Part shown: positions 6,750 through 9,690 of the stretch, piece after piece | Layout of the letters: each line of letters opens with the position of its first letter | Numbering within the stretch: the first letter of the stretch is position 1 | Assembly: GCA_031424975.1 (NCBI GenBank) | Contig: JANPIL010000230.1 | Span: 1 to 9,690, forward strand | Source of the DNA: Xanthocytophaga sp031424975 | GTDB taxonomy: Bacteria; Bacteroidota; Bacteroidia; Cytophagales; 172606-1 | Direction of reading: 5' to 3' | Length of the DNA: 9,690 nt | Program-made: the position numbers and the translations under genes | The notes under the pieces: generated by a model | What the model was told of the DNA's origin: nothing | The model's input: only the letters and a program-made list of their open reading frames with translations | The model's database searches: none

Positions 6750-6795
6750 CGGGAAATGCACTTCCCGACATTCAGGCTCCGGAAAATGGTTTTCC
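6750..6795. repeat. Two short hairpins after copy 6
   Basis: CGGGAA (6750-6755) pairs with TTCCCG (6762-6767), and GGAAAA (6781-6786) pairs with TTTTCC (6790-6795). Related CCCGG/TTCCCG strings continue to 6815. They could be remnants of a further repeat module; no gene here. Confidence 0.5.
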
Positions 6796-6865
6796 CGCCC
6801 GGTATCAAGTTCCCGAAACGTTTTCATTTGATATTAAATTTTCAATTTTCATTGAACAAATCCAA

Positions 6866-6900
6866 AAAGCCCGCCGTTACTCCGGTAGCGCGGCGGGTTT
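6866..6900. terminator. Terminator-like stem-loop upstream of the polyprenyl synthase gene
   Basis: CCCGCCG (6870-6876) pairs with CGGCGGG (6891-6897), with flanking A/T bases extending the stem. The plus-strand T-run is short (TTTGTTT), while on the minus strand the stem is followed by CTTTTT, which is better. It may separate the promoter at 6902 from transcription through the repeats to its left. An attenuation role is less likely because the promoter is downstream of it. Confidence 0.6.
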
Positions 6901-6901
6901 G

Positions 6902-6932
6902 TTTGAAAACCCCGTGGCTTTGCGTAGATTGC
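6902..6932 (+). promoter_or_regulatory. Candidate promoter of the polyprenyl synthase gene, near-leaderless
   Basis: TTTG (6902-6905), an exact 19-base spacer and TAGATTGC (6925-6932) fit the Bacteroidota -33/-7 layout; the second box looks like TAnnTTTGC with one T missing. Transcription would begin only a few bases before the ATG at 6942, so the mRNA would be almost leaderless, which agrees with the absence of a Shine-Dalgarno sequence. Confidence 0.5.
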
Positions 6933-6941
6933 CGCACCCCA

Positions 6942-7913
6942 ATGACAGACATCCAGACCATACAAGCCCCGATTGCCGCCGAAATGGAGTTGTTCGAACT
7001 CAAATTCCGGTCGTTCATGAAAAGCAACGTGATGCTGCTCGACCAGATCATGAACTACATCGTCAGGCGCAAGGGCAAGCAGTTGCGCCCCATGTTCGTG
7101 TTTTTGACCGCCAAAACCTGCGGCCAGGTCACCGAGGCCACCTACCGGGGCGCGGCCCTGATTGAATTGCTGCACACGGCCACGCTGGTACACGACGATG
7201 TGGTGGACGACTCAGATTACCGGCGCGGTTTTTTTTCGGTCAATGCGCTTTGGAAAAACAAGATTGCGGTGCTGGTCGGCGATTATCTGCTGTCGCGCGG
7301 GCTGCTGCTTTCCATTGACAACAACGATTTCGAACTGTTGCGGCTGGTGTCGTCGGCGGTGCGCGAGATGAGTGAAGGCGAACTGCTGCAAATTGAAAAA
7401 GCGCGGCGGCTCGACATTACCGAGGATGTCTATTACGAAATCATCCGCCAGAAAACGGCTTCGCTTATTGCCTCGTGCTGCGCCGTGGGAGCCGCCTCAG
7501 TGGATGCCGACCCCGAAACGGTGGCCAACGTGCGGCTGTTCGGCGAGAAAGTGGGCATTGCCTTCCAGATAAAAGACGATTTGTTTGACTACGGCACGCA
7601 GGAAGTGGGCAAGCCGCTGGGCATTGACATTAAGGAGAAAAAAATGACCCTGCCGCTGATCTACGCATTGAACCAAGCTTCGTGGCTGCAAAAACGCGAA
7701 ATCATTTATATCGTCAAGAACCAAAGCCACAAACCCAAAAAAGTGGCCGAAGTAATCGCTTTTGTGAAGCAGAGCGGCGGCATTGAATACGCCACGGAAG
7801 TGATGAAAACCTACCGCGACGACGCGCTAAACATACTGCGCACCCTGCCCGACTCGGAAAACCGCCAGTCGCTGGAACAACTGGTGCGCTACACGATTGA
7901 ACGGACGAAATGA
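6942..7913 (+). CDS. Trans-polyprenyl diphosphate synthase (octaprenyl/heptaprenyl type, IspB-like)
   Basis: Polyprenyl synthetase (PF00348), 323 aa. It condenses isopentenyl diphosphate units onto an allylic primer to make the long all-trans chain, in Bacteroidota most likely the menaquinone side chain. The start is the ATG at 6942 (MTDIQTIQAPIAAEMELFE), the normal family N-terminus; the open frame extends upstream to 6756 but through repeat and terminator DNA. Motifs are GKQLRPMFVF (about 45-54), the first Asp-rich motif DDVVDD (85-90) followed by SDYRRG, and the second Asp-rich motif KDDLFD (211-216). Residues 4 and 5 before the first Asp-rich motif are Thr81 and Ala80. They are small, so the chain-length pocket is open, which favours C35-C40 or longer products over C15/C20. 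A run of eight T (7229-7236) lies in the coding sequence with the frame intact. It is probably transcribed from the promoter at 6902-6932; purB follows 149 bases later. Confidence 0.95.
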   Translation: MTDIQTIQAPIAAEMELFELKFRSFMKSNVMLLDQIMNYIVRRKGKQLRPMFVFLTAKTCGQVTEATYRGAALIELLHTATLVHDDVVDDSDYRRGFFSVNALWKNKIAVLVGDYLLSRGLLLSIDNNDFELLRLVSSAVREMSEGELLQIEKARRLDITEDVYYEIIRQKTASLIASCCAVGAASVDADPETVANVRLFGEKVGIAFQIKDDLFDYGTQEVGKPLGIDIKEKKMTLPLIYALNQASWLQKREIIYIVKNQSHKPKKVAEVIAFVKQSGGIEYATEVMKTYRDDALNILRTLPDSENRQSLEQLVRYTIERTK

Positions 7914-7918
7914 CAGCC

Positions 7919-7946
7919 CGAACAGACGACGGTCCATAGTCCACGG
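7919..7946 (+). repeat. Heptanucleotide-period array after the polyprenyl synthase stop
   Basis: Four units, CGAACAG, ACGACGG, TCCATAG and TCCACGG, begin 6 bases after the TGA. They are similar in unit sequence, phase and position to the array after the DUF1501 gene (sense units ACGACAG, TCCACAG). Confidence 0.7.
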
Positions 7947-7957
7947 AGGAAATTGAT

Positions 7958-7987
7958 GGGTTTGGCGTTTTTGAAAGATACTATTTT
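7958..7987 (+). repeat. Dispersed 30-bp repeat, copy 7
   Basis: GGGTTT, variable GGCG, TTTTTGAAA, GATACTATTTT. It is followed by CTGTCATTCC, the start of the hairpin arm seen after copy 5, and then directly by copy 8. Confidence 0.9.
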
Positions 7988-7996
7988 CTGTCATTC

Positions 7997-8026
7997 CGGT
8001 TTCGCCTTTCCAAAACATACTATTTT
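7997..8026 (+). repeat. Dispersed 30-bp repeat, copy 8
   Basis: CGGTTT, variable CGCC, TTTCCAAAA, CATACTATTTT. It is 39 bases after copy 7 and ends 36 bases before the purB start codon. Confidence 0.85.
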
Positions 8027-8062
8027 CCTACCTTAACCACCATAACCGATACTCCACGCCGC

Positions 8063-9406
8063 ATGGACACCCACCAACTCAACGCCATTTCACCGGTTGA
8101 CGGCCGCTACGCCGCCCAGACCGCGCCGCTCCAAGCCTATTTTTCGGAAGCCGCCCTGCTGCGCTACCGCATCCGCGTGGAAATCGAGTATTTCATTGCC
8201 CTGTGCGAACTGCAACTACCGCAACTGGCCGGTTTCCCGGCAGATGCGTACCCAATGCTGCGCAACATCTACCAGAATTTCAGCGAGGCCGACGCGCGGC
8301 GCATCAAGGAGATAGAAAAGGAAACCAACCACGACGTAAAGGCGGTTGAGTATTTCATCAAGCACAAGCTGGCGGCCTTGGATCTGTCCAAATACGGGGA
8401 ATTCATCCATTTCGGACTCACGTCACAAGACATTAACAATACGGCCATCCCGCTGCTGCTAAAAGAAGCCATCCAAAACGAAACCAAGAAACTGCTGTTT
8501 GAAATCCTGCACGCCCTTTATGTACTGGCCGAGGAATGGAACGATATCCCGATGCTGGCACGCACGCACGGGCAGCCCGCCTCGCCCACCCGGCTGGGCA
8601 AGGAAATCCTGGTGTTTTGCGAACGCCTTGAAAAGCAAATCGTTGCGCTGGACAATGTGCCCCACGCCGCCAAATTTGGCGGGGCCACCGGCAATTTCAA
8701 CGCCCACGCCGCCGCCTACCCCGAAACCGACTGGCTCAAGTTTGCCGATAAGTTCGTGAACCAAACGCTGGGGTTGCAACGCAGCCGCTACACCACCCAA
8801 ATTGAGCATTACGACTTTGCGGCCGCCCTGTTCGACGCATTGAAACGCATCAACACGATTCTCATTGACCTGTCGCGCGATGTGTGGCAGTACGTTTCGA
8901 TGAATTATTTTGTGCAATCCATCAAGGAGGGCGAAGTTGGCTCGTCGGCGATGCCGCACAAGGTGAATCCGATTGATTTTGAGAATGCCGAGGGAAACCT
9001 GGGCTTTGCCAATGCCATTTTTGAATACCTGTCCGCCAAACTGCCCGTTTCGCGCCTCCAGCGCGACCTGACCGACTCCACGGTGCTGCGCAACGTGGGC
9101 GTGCCCATGGCGCATTCAATGGTGGCCTACCGCTCTTTACTCAAAGGGCTGGGCAAACTGGAACTGAACGAGGCGGCCATCCGCGCCGACTTGCAGGAAA
9201 ACTGGGCCGTGGTGGCCGAAGGCATCCAGACAATCCTGCGCCGCGAAGGCTACCCCAAGCCTTACGAAGCCCTCAAGCAACTGACGCGCAACAACGAAAA
9301 AATGACGCAGGAAACCATCCGGCGGTTTGTGGACGAACTGGACGTGAGCGATGCGGTGAAACACGAACTGAACGCACTTTCGCCGTTCAATTACGTGGGA
9401 ATCTGA
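8063..9406 (+). CDS. purB: Adenylosuccinate lyase
   Basis: PurB, 447 aa, E. coli-type. It splits adenylosuccinate to AMP plus fumarate, and SAICAR to AICAR plus fumarate, in cytosolic purine synthesis. The start (MDTHQLNAISPVDGRY) matches the family N-terminus exactly (SPVDGRY). Diagnostic segments are TNHDVKAVEYF (88-98), FIHFGLTSQDINN (114-126), ARTHGQPASPT with the catalytic-type His169, GATGNFNAHAAAYPETDW (207-224), the fumarase/aspartase-superfamily signature GSSAMPHKVNP (293-303) with the catalytic Ser of the mobile loop at 294/295, LPVSRLQRDLTDST (327-340) and a C-terminal PFNYVGI. All active-site regions are intact. Translation starts about 36 bases after the last of two 30-bp repeats. 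A weak TAnnTT-like box at 8029 could be its own promoter but lacks a clear upstream element, so read-through from the polyprenyl synthase gene is also possible. Open frames on the opposite strand are shadows. Confidence 0.98.
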   Translation: MDTHQLNAISPVDGRYAAQTAPLQAYFSEAALLRYRIRVEIEYFIALCELQLPQLAGFPADAYPMLRNIYQNFSEADARRIKEIEKETNHDVKAVEYFIKHKLAALDLSKYGEFIHFGLTSQDINNTAIPLLLKEAIQNETKKLLFEILHALYVLAEEWNDIPMLARTHGQPASPTRLGKEILVFCERLEKQIVALDNVPHAAKFGGATGNFNAHAAAYPETDWLKFADKFVNQTLGLQRSRYTTQIEHYDFAAALFDALKRINTILIDLSRDVWQYVSMNYFVQSIKEGEVGSSAMPHKVNPIDFENAEGNLGFANAIFEYLSAKLPVSRLQRDLTDSTVLRNVGVPMAHSMVAYRSLLKGLGKLELNEAAIRADLQENWAVVAEGIQTILRREGYPKPYEALKQLTRNNEKMTQETIRRFVDELDVSDAVKHELNALSPFNYVGI

Positions 9407-9412
9407 TTGCAA

Positions 9413-9440
9413 TGCGGAATCGGGAGTGCGGAACGGCAAA
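9413..9440 (+). repeat. Heptanucleotide-period array after the purB stop
   Basis: TGCGGAA, TCGGGAG, TGCGGAA and CGGCAAA begin 6 bases after the purB TGA. The unit sequence differs from the other two arrays but the period and the position after a stop codon are the same. Confidence 0.5.
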
Positions 9441-9494
9441 TTAGCAGCCAAACAAGCGTACAGCCAAAACCAGCCGCTTGGCTCCGCCGACTGG

Positions 9495-9544
9495 CGTGAG
9501 GTTCCCACCTCGTGCCGCCCATGTACCGAGATTCCCATCTCGGT
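9495..9544. repeat. Two tandem hairpins with the same TCCC loop
   Basis: GAGGT/ACCTC (9498-9502 and 9507-9511) and ACCGAGAT/ATCTCGGT (9525-9532 and 9537-9544) each close the loop TCCC and are 30 bases apart. The stems share GAGRT...AYCTC with a paired G-C to A-T change. Another small stem (GCCGG/CCGGC, 9546-9560) follows. They lie in the 3' region of purB; structured RNA or a REP-like repeat. Confidence 0.65.
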
Positions 9545-9589
9545 GGCCGGCATGACCGGCTGGTTATCAACGAGCCGTAACTTCAGTCC

Positions 9590-9617
9590 AAGGCCTGTGT
9601 CGCACAGGTCTTTTTTT
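9590..9617 (+). terminator. Intrinsic terminator downstream of purB
   Basis: AAGGCCTGTG (9590-9599), a 3-base loop and CACAGGTCTT (9603-9612; one G-T pair) overlap a run of seven T (9611-9617). It is the clearest rho-independent terminator in the window, 184 bases beyond the purB stop, so the purB transcript would carry the tandem hairpins in its 3' UTR. Confidence 0.85.
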
Positions 9618-9645
9618 GTGGTATCCCGCACCACCCGGCACGGCG

Positions 9646-9675
9646 GGGTTTGGCCTTCGGTGGGGATACTATTTT
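9646..9675 (+). repeat. Dispersed 30-bp repeat, copy 9
   Basis: GGGTTT, variable GGCC, a diverged middle (TTCGGTGGG), then GATACTATTTT. It lies just after the purB terminator. The 5' and 3' ends of the motif are conserved although the centre is not. Confidence 0.75.
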
Positions 9676-9690
9676 TCGGCAAGGTTCAAG

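Noticed and set aside
6621..6827. Short minus-strand frames over the divergent gap containing SFRRRRNP-type strings
   Set aside because: These are translations of the GTCATTCCGACGAAGG palindrome, a familiar source of false small genes.
6895..6910. GGGTTTG followed by TTTGAAAAC as a tenth, partial 30-mer
   Set aside because: It needs a gap, lacks the conserved ATACTATTTT end, and overlaps the terminator stem and the -33 element.
7229..7236. T8 run in the polyprenyl synthase gene as a phase-variation site
   Set aside because: The frame is intact, the gene is housekeeping, and the run simply encodes Gly-Phe-Phe-Ser; no sign of programmed slippage.
42..8026. CRISPR array or integron attC interpretation of the 30-mers
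   Set aside because: Copies are hundreds to thousands of bases apart and in both orientations, there are no regular spacers, no cas or integrase gene, and no attC-type RYYYAAC/GTTRRRY boxes.
8459..9115. 218-aa open frame on the minus strand opposite purB
   Set aside because: Antisense shadow of purB with no family signature.
9137..9682. 181-aa minus-strand open frame across the purB end and the 3' repeats
   Set aside because: Its start is inside 30-mer copy 9, it translates hairpin repeats and a terminator, and then runs antisense into purB.

Overview
This window is most likely chromosomal DNA of a Bacteroidota bacterium, possibly Saprospiria/Chitinophagia-like; the phylum is well supported and the class is an inference. 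The evidence is a secreted DUF1501 protein ending in a type IX secretion (T9SS) type A sorting domain, a PorT-type outer-membrane beta-barrel, TTTG-N19-TAnnTTTG-like promoters and the Bacteroidota style of polyprenyl synthetase. There are six protein-coding genes, no RNA genes, no transposase and no CRISPR array.

Left block (1-6305, all on the minus strand). In transcription order it holds a DUF1800 protein, a DUF1501 protein (Tat-like N-terminus, T9SS C-terminus), an outer-membrane beta-barrel protein and a lipoprotein with weak propeller-like repeats. DUF1800 and DUF1501 are a known co-occurring pair of unknown function. The two downstream genes also encode envelope or exported proteins, so the block reads as a cell-envelope cluster. 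Its genes are separated by gaps of 150-230 bases filled with repeats, so a single operon is not certain.

Middle (6306-6941). This is a 636-base divergent gap containing a candidate minus-strand promoter, a 30-mer/hairpin/30-mer composite repeat, several short hairpins, a terminator-like stem-loop and a near-leaderless promoter for the gene to the right.

Right block (6942-9406, plus strand). It encodes a long-chain trans-polyprenyl diphosphate synthase (quinone side-chain type) followed by adenylosuccinate lyase PurB. Beyond purB lie tandem hairpins and a clear intrinsic terminator.

The most unusual content is between the genes. A 30-bp repeat (GGGTTT, four variable bases, TTTTTGAAA, then SATACTATTTT) occurs nine times, with at least one copy at every gene boundary and none inside a gene. 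It is combined with long hairpins, with larger inverted repeats and, after three stop codons, with short arrays of 7-base period. One pair of copies forms a 69-bp inverted repeat around the outer-membrane protein gene. I do not recognise the family. It looks like a modular REP/MITE-like intergenic repeat system whose mobilising enzyme, if any, lies outside the window.
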